Source: Thermoflexia bacterium (GTDB lineage Bacteria > Chloroflexota > Anaerolineae > B4-G1 > SLSP01). Taken from it: DNA of 5,738 nucleotides. Both the position numbers and the translations under genes were made by a program. The notes beneath the pieces are model-generated. The model was given only the letters and a program-made list of their open reading frames with translations. It was not told the origin of the DNA and searched no databases. Positions 1-5,293 of this stretch are shown in pieces (position 1 is the stretch's first letter; every line of letters begins with the position of its first letter). Where the stretch lies: NCBI GenBank assembly GCA_030605705.1, contig JAUWHU010000535.1:1-5738 (forward strand). The letters run 5' to 3'.

Positions 1-3
1 CTA

Positions 4-69
4 AGCCCCCGTCCCCGGGGGCGAGTTGACGAGAAAACTTGCCCTGGGGACGCCCCCGAGACGGGGGCT
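4..69. repeat. GC-rich interrupted inverted repeat (possible long hairpin) upstream of the first gene
   Basis: Two pairs of arms nest inside each other. AGCCCCCGTC at 4-13 is the exact reverse complement of 60-69, and CGGGGGCG at 16-23 is the exact reverse complement of 51-58. Together they give 18 paired bases with a small internal bulge (14-15 against 59) around a 27-base loop. AGTT at 24-27 could also pair with AACT at 36-39. There is no T-run after the stem, so it is not a standard intrinsic terminator. It ends about 50 bases before the first gene and could be the end of an upstream transcript, a leader structure or a dispersed repeat. Confidence 0.6.
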
Positions 70-121
70 GGGAGCAGTGTAAGTGCGGCTTTTGCCCTTA
101 GCGACTAAAGGCTACCAAACT

Positions 122-1840
122 ATGAGACGAACCATCCCGACTGACGGAGCAGATGAAATTCAACTCTACATGCGCACCTATTACTCCTTGCTGCGCACCA
201 CCGAGGAGGTCCAGATCCGCACACTGGAGGAAACCCACATTGGGGTACGCTCCACGCTGCACCCCCACGCCGCCGCGCAGAAACCCGACATGTCCGCTTT
301 CATCTACAGCAGCCTGCGCCTGCCCCCTTGCATCCGCGAGGTGCGTCTCGTCGTTTTAGGGCAGACGGAGGAAGTTTTCCAGCGACGGGGCTACCCTCAC
401 GTGGAAACCTGGGAGGCTGTCTCGGCTCCTGGGCGGCGTCGCCGGATGCTCTATGATGGTAAGGAAACATTGGCGGCCTTCATCGCCAGCATCTCCGACG
501 TGGACGACGTCGTCCCCATTCTGATCGCTTTCCAGATCGAATGGAACAAAATGAACCTGCTCATCAACCGGGCCGGGCTGAACGGACGATTGGCGGGCTG
601 GGCCGAAACCGGAGAAGCTGACGCTGCTCTCCGCGAGGAGCTGCGCCAGGCCCTGCGGCTCTCCCCCGCAGAATGGGAGCGCTTAGAGCGTGCGTGGAAA
701 CAGGAACTACCCGCGCTGCTGCACGACATCGCCGGCCAACGCAAACGCATGGCCGTCCGGCTGCTGGCCGGCTCTTACGTGGACTATCGCCGGGCGACGC
801 AGCGCTGGTGGCGGCACGTCACCGCCAACGCCCCCCTGGACCTCTACAAGCGGGCCGTTTATTTCGTTTCCAGCAACACCCACAGTTTGGTCAACATGCT
901 CACCGGCTTTGCCCAGCGTCACGAGAAAACGCTCCTGCGCTATTTGGAGACCGCCGCCGATCCCCAACTCCGGGCGGAAGCTGACCGCATTCGACAGGGT
1001 GAGGTTCCCAGCAGCTGGTCTAATTTCCTCTACTATATCCTCAAAAAATACCTGAGCACGCCGGAAGGGCATCCGCTGCTCGAAGAACGCCGGGCCTATG
1101 AGTTGGCGCACGGGATCACTCGCATCCCCAGCAGCCAGACCTTCGATCTGGAAGCCCAGGTGATCGAGCTCTCGCGGTTGAACCCGGAGGCGGTTGATTC
1201 CCGCTTGCAAGACCTTCCCCTGGCGCGGTTGGCCGAAAGTCAGGCGGTGATCCTGAACATTGATTACCCATTGGGCTTCGCGGCCTACCATTTGCTCTCG
1301 CGTGTGGCTGCCAGCGTCGGCGAACTGCGTGGACTTTACATGATCGGCAAAGCGGCCACTCTCAACGCACGCATCGGTGACGTGCTGATCCCCAACGTCG
1401 TCTACGACGAGCATTCCCACAACACGTACCTGCTCAACAATATCTTCCGCGCCGCCGATGTCGCCCGGTACCTGGTCTACGGTGACGTCTTGGACAATCA
1501 ACGGGCAATCACCGTGCGCGGCACCTTCCTCCAGACCGAATCGTACATGAAGGGGTTCCTCGATGCCGGCTATACCGACGCTGAGATGGAGGCCGGGCCA
1601 TATCTCTCCGCGGCTTACGAATTTATCCGCCCTCGCCGTTACCCCATCAACGAACTGGTCAACCTCTACCGCAGCCCCTTCGAGATCGGCATTTTGCACT
1701 ACGCTTCAGACACCCCCATCAGCAAAGGGCAGAACTTGGGCACGCGGAACCTTTCGTATTACGGGATGGATCCGACGTATGCCACCACCGTGACCGTGCT
1801 GCGCTGTATCCTGACGTCGTGCAGTCGGGTAGTCGGGTAG
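122..1840 (+). CDS. Hypothetical two-part protein: unassigned N-terminal region plus nucleoside phosphorylase-like C-terminal domain
   Basis: A 572-residue protein of unproven function. I chose ATG 122 because AAAGG at 107-111 sits 10 bases ahead of it; a GTG at 83 would add 13 unconvincing residues. Residues 1-370 are mostly helical, soluble and rich in Arg, Trp and Tyr, with no signal peptide or membrane segment, and match no family I can name with confidence (possibly a DUF6909-type family, from memory). Residues ~375-565 follow the PNP/MTAN phosphorylase pattern. There is a Gly-rich loop GLYMIGKAATLNARIGDVLIP-like stretch (404-424, ending IGDVLIP), then EMEAGPY at 488-494, matching the ribose-binding MEME/MEGA motif. 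ASDTP at 528-532 matches the Ser-Asp that contacts the base. The Glu490-Asp530 gap of 40 is longer than the ~23 of bacterial PNP/MTAN, so a small insertion is likely. It may bind or cleave a purine nucleoside; catalysis is not shown. The last residues lie in an octamer repeat and may not be ancestral. Confidence 0.85.
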   Translation: MRRTIPTDGADEIQLYMRTYYSLLRTTEEVQIRTLEETHIGVRSTLHPHAAAQKPDMSAFIYSSLRLPPCIREVRLVVLGQTEEVFQRRGYPHVETWEAVSAPGRRRRMLYDGKETLAAFIASISDVDDVVPILIAFQIEWNKMNLLINRAGLNGRLAGWAETGEADAALREELRQALRLSPAEWERLERAWKQELPALLHDIAGQRKRMAVRLLAGSYVDYRRATQRWWRHVTANAPLDLYKRAVYFVSSNTHSLVNMLTGFAQRHEKTLLRYLETAADPQLRAEADRIRQGEVPSSWSNFLYYILKKYLSTPEGHPLLEERRAYELAHGITRIPSSQTFDLEAQVIELSRLNPEAVDSRLQDLPLARLAESQAVILNIDYPLGFAAYHLLSRVAASVGELRGLYMIGKAATLNARIGDVLIPNVVYDEHSHNTYLLNNIFRAADVARYLVYGDVLDNQRAITVRGTFLQTESYMKGFLDAGYTDAEMEAGPYLSAAYEFIRPRRYPINELVNLYRSPFEIGILHYASDTPISKGQNLGTRNLSYYGMDPTYATTVTVLRCILTSCSRVVG

Positions 1841-1843
1841 TCG
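1823..1843 (+). repeat. Tandem octamer AGTCGGGT, about 2.6 copies, covering the stop codon of the first gene
   Basis: AGTCGGGT occurs at 1823-1830 and 1831-1838, followed by a partial AGTCG at 1839-1843. The TAG stop at 1838-1840 is formed across the junction of two units. The final residues (Ser-Arg-Val-Val-Gly) of the upstream protein are therefore repeat-encoded. Because the unit is 8 bases, gain or loss of one copy would change the frame and the C-terminus. Confidence 0.75.
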
Positions 1844-1852
1844 CAATAGCTG

Positions 1853-1875
1853 TGGCCGGTCTCCTGACCGAGCCA
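1853..1875. repeat. Hairpin with TCCT loop after the first gene
   Basis: TGGC (1853-1856) plus CGGTC (1857-1861) pairs with GACCG (1866-1870) plus GCCA (1872-1875), leaving one bulged A at 1871 and a TCCT tetraloop. This gives nine base pairs starting 12 bases after the stop codon. It could serve as a transcription-end hairpin for the first gene, although no T-run follows. Its CGGTC/GACCG core resembles the hairpin at 2113-2135, so a repeat family is equally likely. Confidence 0.5.
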
Positions 1876-1932
1876 CTTATGGTTCCTGGCTTACAATTGG
1901 ATGATGAGTCTCCTGAAAAAAGGTTAAGAATA

Positions 1933-2056
1933 AACGCAAAGACGCAAAGGCGCAGAGAAAAATTACCACAGAGTTTAGTATTTTTGAAGTAAAAGTGTGT
2001 TGTATGATAGACCTCGGAGGTCTGAAATAATCTTTGCGTCTCTGCGTCTTTGCGTT
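1933..2056. repeat. Long inverted repeat of ACGCAAAGACGCA type with ~26-base arms
   Basis: The left arm at 1933-1958 begins AACGCAAAGACGCA. The right arm at 2031-2056 is its reverse complement with 3 mismatches in 26. Each arm is itself built from a short unit close to CGCAAAG/CGCAGAG repeated three times. The 72-base interior is AT-rich and holds the palindrome at 2009-2023. From memory, similar hairpin repeats are scattered through intergenic regions of Chloroflexota and Cyanobacteria; I cannot check that here. No transposase is present, so if mobile it would be a non-autonomous element. Confidence 0.75.
2009..2023. repeat. Perfect palindrome AGACCTC-G-GAGGTCT
   Basis: Two 7-base arms (2009-2015 and 2017-2023) are exact reverse complements around a single G. 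It lies inside the interior of the larger inverted repeat at 1933-2056. It could be a protein-binding site or a further small repeat-family member; a one-base loop makes a stable RNA hairpin less likely without opening the inner pairs. Confidence 0.6.
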
Positions 2057-2112
2057 AGGAATAAGACTTTCTGCAGGAGAGCCGCTGATTTGTTTACACA
2101 ATTTGCGCTGGC

Positions 2113-2135
2113 GGGCACGGTCTGGAGACCGGCCC
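2113..2135. repeat. Bulged hairpin with CGGTCT/AGACCG core
   Basis: GGGC (2113-2116) and CGGTCT (2118-2123) pair with AGACCG (2126-2131) and GCCC (2132-2135), giving ten base pairs with a bulged A at 2117. The strict loop is only GG, so the inner pair or two would open in RNA. The design, a CGGTC core with a single bulged A and GC outer arm, is the same as at 1853-1875. Confidence 0.5.
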
Positions 2136-2158
2136 GAGCTTGGTTATTGTGAAAATCT

Positions 2159-2184
2159 CAGTGCTGTGGGCACTGTCTGCCCAC
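2159..2184 (+). promoter_or_regulatory. Two overlapping, mutually exclusive hairpins in the leader of the molybdenum hydroxylase gene
   Basis: Hairpin 1 pairs CAGTGC (2159-2164) with GCACTG (2170-2175). Hairpin 2 pairs GTGGGCA (2166-2172) with TGCCCAC (2178-2184). They share bases 2166-2172, so only one can form at a time. They lie 29 bases upstream of the ribosome binding site at 2213-2217. This geometry fits a switchable leader but also an ordinary repeat-family insertion. I recognise no known riboswitch consensus, and there is no T-run to make either a terminator. Confidence 0.3.
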
Positions 2185-2224
2185 ACCTACGGTCTGCGGT
2201 GAGGGCTTTCATAGGAGATCGCTC

Positions 2225-4468
2225 ATGAAAGGTAATTACGTTGGACAATCGCTTCCTCGCATTGACGCGCGAACCAAAGTGACCGGCACAGCCCCCTATC
2301 CCGGCGATTTCAGCATGGAGGGGCAACTGATCATGAAGGTGCTCTTCGCCGGACGACCGCACGCCCGCGTGGTCAGCATTGACACCCGCGAGGCCGAGCA
2401 AGTCCCCGGCTGCGTGGCCGTCTTCACCGCGGCGGATGTGCCGGTCAACGAGTATGGCCTGCAATACCCCGATCAGCCCGTGCTCTGCGGGCCGGGGGGT
2501 GACAAGGCCGGCGCCGACATCGTCCGCTTCGTGGGCGACCAGGTCGCCGTCGTCGTGGCGGAGACAGCAGCGGCCGCCGTGCAAGCACGCGAGCTCATCA
2601 CCGTGGAATACGAGGACCTGCCCGTCGTCACCGATCCCCGCGCGGCGTTGCAGCCTGACGCGCCGCGCCTGCACCCGCCGTACCCCGGCATCACCATCCA
2701 CCCGGAGCTGGTTTACGAGGGCAACATCGTCTCCCGACACCGCATCCGCCGGGGCGACGTGGACGCTGCCTGGGCCAACGCTGCCGTCATCGTGGAAACG
2801 GAGTACGAAATCCCCGGCCAGGAGCACGCCTTTCTCCAGCCTGAAGCGGGACTGGGTTACATTGATGAGGAGGGGCGGGTGACGGTCGTGGTCAGCTCGC
2901 AGTGGGCGCACGAGGACCGGCACGAGATCGCTCATGCCCTGGGATTGGAGGAAGAGCAGGTGCGCGTCATCTACCCGGCCATCGGTGGCGCGTTTGGCGG
3001 CAAGGAGGATATGTCCGTCCAAATCATCCTGGCCTTAGCCGCCTGGAAGCTCCGCCGTCCGGTGAAAATCGTCTGGTCCAGAGAAGAATCCATCGTCGGG
3101 CACCACAAGCGGCACCGCGTTTTCGCGCGCGCCCGCTGGGCCGCCGACGGCGAGGGGCAACTGCTGGCCGCCGAGACGAAGATCGTCGCCGACGCGGGCG
3201 CGTACACCTACACCACCAACAAGGTGCTGGGCAACCTGGTGCTGACCGTCAACGGCCCGTACCGGATTCCCAATGTCAAGACTGAGGTGCTCGGCGTCTA
3301 CACCAACAACATCCCCGGGGGCGCGTTCCGGGGATTCGGCGCGCCGCAGGGCAATTTCATCGCGGAATCGCAGATGAACAAACTGGCCGAGGCGCTGGGT
3401 CTGGACCCGGTGGAATTTCGACTACGCAACCTGGTGCGCGCCGGCGAACCCATGCCGTGGGGCAAACCTCTTCCCGACGACGCTCGTGGGTTGACAGACA
3501 CCCTCATCGCCGCCGCCGAAGCCGTCGGTTGGCGCAAGAGCGACACGGGGTGGGTGGCTCCCCGGAGCGCAGCCCGTCCCGGCGATCCCCCGGCCCTCCA
3601 GCGCGGCACCGGCATCGCGTTAGGCGTCAAGAATGTCGGCTTCTCCTTTGGCTACCAGGAGAACGCCTGGGCGGGCATCGAATTGCGCGGCGACGCGGAG
3701 ATCGCTGAGGCGCGCGTCTACGCGGCCAGCTCCGACGTGGGGCAGGGAACGCGCACCGTCATCCGTCAAATGGCGGCGGAGGCGTTGGAGCTGCCCATCG
3801 AAAAAGTACACGTCGAGGCGACCGATACCGCCATCACCGGCAGCTCCGGCTCCTGTTCGGCCTCGCGCATGACTTTCATGATCGGCAACGCTATCCGGGG
3901 CGCGGCAGCGGCGGCCCTGGAGAAATGGCATGACGAGGAGCGCCCGGCCCAAGCCGACTTCACTTACCTGGCCCCCAAGACCACGCAGATTGATCCGGAG
4001 ACCGGCTACGGGCACCCCAACTTCTCCTACGGCTACGTCGCTGTGGCGGCAGAGATCGCCGTGGATACCGAAACCGGCGCGCTGCATTTCCCTTGTCTCG
4101 TCTGCGCCAACGATGTGGGGCAGGCTATCAATCCCCGTATGGTCGAAGGGCAGATCGAGGGCGGTGTGATCCAGGGATTGGGCTGGGCCACCACGGAGAA
4201 TTTCATCGAGAAGGATGGCCGCCCGCTCACCACTACGTTGAGCACCTACCTCATCCCTACCATCGCCGACATCCCTGACGAGGTGCAGGCCATCATCATT
4301 GAGAACGCGGAACAGCACGGGCCGTGGGGGGCGCGGGGCATGGGCGAGATGCCCTTCATTCCGGTGGCTGCTGCCGTCCACCACGCCCTGCGCAACGCCA
4401 CCGGCATCTGGTACAACCGTTTCCCTGTCACCGTTGAGCGCGTGCTGCGTGGGTTGAAGGGGAAGTAG
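2225..4468 (+). CDS. Molybdopterin-binding (large) subunit of a xanthine dehydrogenase family enzyme
   Basis: A complete 747-residue molybdenum hydroxylase large subunit, usual length for split (multi-subunit) bacterial enzymes. AGGAG at 2213-2217 stands 7 bases before ATG 2225. Residues ~16-125 form the alpha/beta hammerhead domain, then two MoCo-binding domains at ~140-380 and ~410-690. Visible motifs are SSQ (Gln226), GGAFGGKE (254-261), AFRGFGAPQ (367-375), DVGQG (504-508), GSSGSCSASR (539-548), DVGQAINP (630-637) and GARGMGEMP (702-710). By position these correspond to bovine XDH Gln767, Glu802, Arg880 and the catalytic Glu1261, here Gln226, Glu261, Arg369 and Glu708. Keeping both Glu261 and Arg369 favours a purine-like substrate, but other subfamilies share these residues, so substrate is unproven. 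No Tat signal is seen, so it is probably cytoplasmic. It would need FAD and [2Fe-2S] subunits and Mo-cofactor insertion factors, none encoded in this window. Confidence 0.96.
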   Translation: MKGNYVGQSLPRIDARTKVTGTAPYPGDFSMEGQLIMKVLFAGRPHARVVSIDTREAEQVPGCVAVFTAADVPVNEYGLQYPDQPVLCGPGGDKAGADIVRFVGDQVAVVVAETAAAAVQARELITVEYEDLPVVTDPRAALQPDAPRLHPPYPGITIHPELVYEGNIVSRHRIRRGDVDAAWANAAVIVETEYEIPGQEHAFLQPEAGLGYIDEEGRVTVVVSSQWAHEDRHEIAHALGLEEEQVRVIYPAIGGAFGGKEDMSVQIILALAAWKLRRPVKIVWSREESIVGHHKRHRVFARARWAADGEGQLLAAETKIVADAGAYTYTTNKVLGNLVLTVNGPYRIPNVKTEVLGVYTNNIPGGAFRGFGAPQGNFIAESQMNKLAEALGLDPVEFRLRNLVRAGEPMPWGKPLPDDARGLTDTLIAAAEAVGWRKSDTGWVAPRSAARPGDPPALQRGTGIALGVKNVGFSFGYQENAWAGIELRGDAEIAEARVYAASSDVGQGTRTVIRQMAAEALELPIEKVHVEATDTAITGSSGSCSASRMTFMIGNAIRGAAAAALEKWHDEERPAQADFTYLAPKTTQIDPETGYGHPNFSYGYVAVAAEIAVDTETGALHFPCLVCANDVGQAINPRMVEGQIEGGVIQGLGWATTENFIEKDGRPLTTTLSTYLIPTIADIPDEVQAIIIENAEQHGPWGARGMGEMPFIPVAAAVHHALRNATGIWYNRFPVTVERVLRGLKGK

Positions 4469-4469
4469 G

Positions 4470-4519
4470 GGAGTTAGGTGTGAGGAGTAAGGAGTTAGGA
4501 AAGAGGAGTGAGGAGCAGG
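4470..4519 (+). repeat. Degenerate purine-rich octamer tract (GGAGTNAG)
   Basis: Units close to GGAGTNAG occur at 4470-4477 (GGAGTTAG), 4484-4491 (GGAGTAAG), 4491-4498 (GGAGTTAG), 4505-4512 (GGAGTGAG) and 4512-4519 (GGAGCAGG). The strand is almost all G, A and T. It begins two bases after the stop codon of the molybdenum hydroxylase gene. Such short degenerate tracts are often hot spots for slippage and rearrangement. Confidence 0.65.
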
Positions 4520-4567
4520 CAAGGAAATTCGGCTCTTTGGGAATTCGCGTGGTCGAGTTAAAATTAA

Positions 4568-4622
4568 CCACGGATTTCACGGATTAGCACGGAAAAGAGT
4601 AAAAAATCAGTGTAATCCGTGG
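4568..4622. repeat. Hairpin repeat of CCACGGATTTCACGGATT type
   Basis: The arms at 4568-4585 and 4605-4622 are reverse complements with 16 of 18 matches around a 19-base AT-rich loop. The left arm contains a short internal repeat CACGGATT. The right arm carries ATCAGTGTAATCC, which recurs with one extra T at 5706-5719. From memory this repeat type is common in intergenic DNA of several phyla. It may also act as a transcription-end structure for the upstream gene, though there is no T-run. Confidence 0.7.
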
Positions 4623-4752
4623 TGAAAAATTCACGTCTCAGCACACCCACCATGCAAAGTCCCAGAGACCCAAAAGATATAATGACCTTCAAGCGCAAAT
4701 ATGGCCTACGTTCAGAAACCTTTTACGCAAACTACGCGAGTGGTGAAGAACC

Positions 4753-4977
4753 ATGCAAAGACGAATATCCTACAGAACCAGGTCCGCCAGACAGCGTTTC
4801 CGTATCTGGCAGAGACGGTATCACAACGCCGAAATGGTCCGCCAGGCCGAAGTCCTGCCCTTGCACCGGGATATGGTGACGTTGCTCACATTTGTGCGCG
4901 ATAACAAAGTTGCCGGCACGCAAATCTTATCCGGGTTTATCCGCGTATCTGCGGTTGGAGCGTCCTTGGGAGTATAA
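4753..4977 (+). pseudogene. Probable remnant of a truncated gene of unknown function
   Basis: The frame from ATG 4753 (or ATG 4834) reads as plausible protein for part of its length. The stretch after residue 27 (Met-Val-Arg-Gln-Ala-Glu...) has a regular helical pattern ending LLTFVRDNKVAGTQ near position 4923. From there the reading enters the repeat copy at 4917-4958 and becomes low-quality sequence up to the stop at 4975-4977. I see no strong ribosome binding site. The simplest reading is a gene whose 3' part was lost where the repeat lies. It could instead be chance coding or an intact small protein; other phases across 4619-4904 are also open, which lowers confidence. I do not recognise a family firmly. 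Confidence 0.35.
4917..4958 (+). repeat. Direct repeat copy A (ATCTGCGGTT family) before the toxin-antitoxin pair
   Basis: This 42-base copy aligns with 5694-5737 in the same orientation at 34 of 42 positions plus one 2-base gap. The shared ends are GCAAA...TTATC and ATCTGCGGTT. Inside, a short unit near TTATCCG occurs twice (4927-4933 and 4937-4943). It ends 14 bases before the -10 box of the toxin-antitoxin promoter, so the -35 region of that promoter falls within the repeat. Confidence 0.7.
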
Positions 4978-4978
4978 T
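4973..4978 (+). promoter_or_regulatory. Consensus -10 box (TATAAT) for the toxin-antitoxin pair
   Basis: TATAAT is an exact match to the housekeeping sigma -10 consensus and lies 33 bases before the antitoxin start codon. With a 17-base spacer the -35 would be TGCGGT at 4950-4955, a poor match within the repeat copy A. Transcription would begin near 4985, inside the palindrome cluster. Confidence 0.6.
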
Positions 4979-4999
4979 GTTAACAGTAATTACATGTAA
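4978..4999. promoter_or_regulatory. Cluster of three palindromes overlapping the predicted transcription start (candidate antitoxin operator)
   Basis: TGTTAACA (4978-4985), GTAATTAC (4986-4993) and TTACATGTAA (4990-4999) are each perfect palindromes. They run from the last base of the -10 box to the ribosome binding site. Toxin-antitoxin operons are commonly repressed by the antitoxin or the complex binding such sites, so this is the natural candidate for autoregulation. That is inference; AT-rich DNA yields short palindromes by chance. Confidence 0.45.
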
Positions 5000-5011
5000 A
5001 GGAGGCGCATT

Positions 5012-5293
5012 ATGTTATCCAACGTAACGTCTGAAACATTGACAACGATGAAAGGCGAACTTCAGGGATGGATTCGGGAGGTGGTGCGCGAAGTGCTGCA
5101 TGAGGAATTCAGGGCCTGGGGCCGCAGGGAGAGAGAAACCGGTCTCTTCGAGGTTGTTGCCCCCCCCCAGGGTACTTTGGGGGACGTGTTGGAGCATGAG
5201 TTTTTTGGCATGTGGCGAGAGCGCACTGATTTGCCTGCTAGCCCGGCTTTGGCGCGGACATTGCGCGCTCAAGCATGGGAGCGCGCGATATGA
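5012..5293 (+). CDS. VapB-like antitoxin of a type II toxin-antitoxin pair
   Basis: A 93-residue protein with an excellent ribosome binding site (AAAGGAGG, 4998-5005) 6 bases before ATG 5012. Identification rests mainly on its position directly before a PIN-domain toxin, and on its C-terminal part. Residues ~58-75 (DVLEHEFFGMWRERTDL) resemble the toxin-binding tail of VapB/Phd-type antitoxins, where a Met-Trp/Arg segment blocks the toxin active site. Residues ~11-36 form a likely amphipathic helix. I do not see a clear AbrB, ribbon-helix-helix or helix-turn-helix DNA-binding motif in the N-terminus. Its stop codon TGA overlaps the toxin start as ATGA, so translation is probably coupled. A run of nine C at 5160-5168 encodes Ala-Pro-Pro at residues 50-52; any slippage would remove the toxin-binding tail. 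Confidence 0.7.
   Translation: MLSNVTSETLTTMKGELQGWIREVVREVLHEEFRAWGRRERETGLFEVVAPPQGTLGDVLEHEFFGMWRERTDLPASPALARTLRAQAWERAI
5160..5168 (+). repeat. Nine-C homopolymer within the antitoxin gene
   Basis: Nine consecutive C fall in codons 50-53 of the antitoxin (GCC CCC CCC CAG). Such tracts are prone to polymerase slippage and sequencing error. The frame as given is intact and gives a sensible C-terminus. Confidence 0.9.

Larger units (their letters stand above)
1841..2224. other. 384-base non-coding spacer packed with hairpins and repeats
   Basis: No convincing gene is present. Short open frames here consist largely of repeat sequence. The spacer contains a bulged hairpin at 1853-1875, a long inverted repeat with arms at 1933-1958 and 2031-2056, a perfect palindrome at 2009-2023, a second bulged hairpin at 2113-2135, and two overlapping alternative hairpins at 2159-2184. 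It is more AT-rich than the flanking genes in its middle part. I see no clear -35/-10 pair for the downstream gene. The density of structured repeats suggests repeated insertion of small non-coding elements between two genes. Confidence 0.7.
4469..4980. other. 512-base repeat-rich spacer between the molybdenum hydroxylase and toxin-antitoxin genes
   Basis: In order it holds a degenerate GGAGTNAG octamer tract (4470-4519), a hairpin repeat (4568-4622), a stretch of ordinary-looking sequence with overlapping short open frames in all three forward phases (4619-4977), one copy of a repeat that recurs at the end of the window (4917-4958), and the promoter region of the toxin-antitoxin pair. Of the open frames only the one from 4753 looks protein-like, and only up to about 4923; it is listed separately as a remnant. 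Confidence 0.6.

Noticed and set aside
26..31. TTGACG as a -35 box for the first gene
   Set aside because: No acceptable -10 sequence lies 15-19 bases downstream; the region is GC-rich stem sequence.
46..57. Guanidine-II (mini-ykkC)-like hairpin GGGG-ACGC-CCCC
   Set aside because: That class needs two small hairpins with ACGR loops. Here there is one with ACGC, and the bases pair better in the larger 4-69 structure.
707..1699. 330-codon open frame on the minus strand within the first gene
   Set aside because: It is fully antisense to a gene with clear protein motifs, and its sequence is the low-complexity type produced by the complement of GC-rich codons.
1933..2056. CRISPR-like array from the short CGCAAAG units
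   Set aside because: Units are 7-10 bases, contiguous and inverted between arms, with no spacers of regular length and no cas genes.
1877..2101. 74-codon minus-strand frame in the spacer
   Set aside because: Its sequence is the translation of the inverted repeat arms (Asn-Ala-Lys-Thr-Gln-Arg-Arg-Lys type), a well-known false gene produced by such repeats.
2144..3022. 292-codon minus-strand frame over the start of the molybdenum hydroxylase gene
   Set aside because: It is antisense to conserved hammerhead and MoCo-domain coding and crosses the repeat-rich spacer. No family motif or ribosome site is seen.
3620..4522. 300-codon minus-strand frame over the end of the molybdenum hydroxylase gene
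   Set aside because: It starts inside the GGAGTNAG tract and is the complement of the catalytic GARGMGEMP region, so it is a shadow.
4701..4904. 67-codon + frame starting MAYVQKPFTQTTRVVKNH
   Set aside because: It overlaps the better remnant frame at 4753, has no ribosome site, and its second half is Pro/Gly/Ala-rich off-frame reading.
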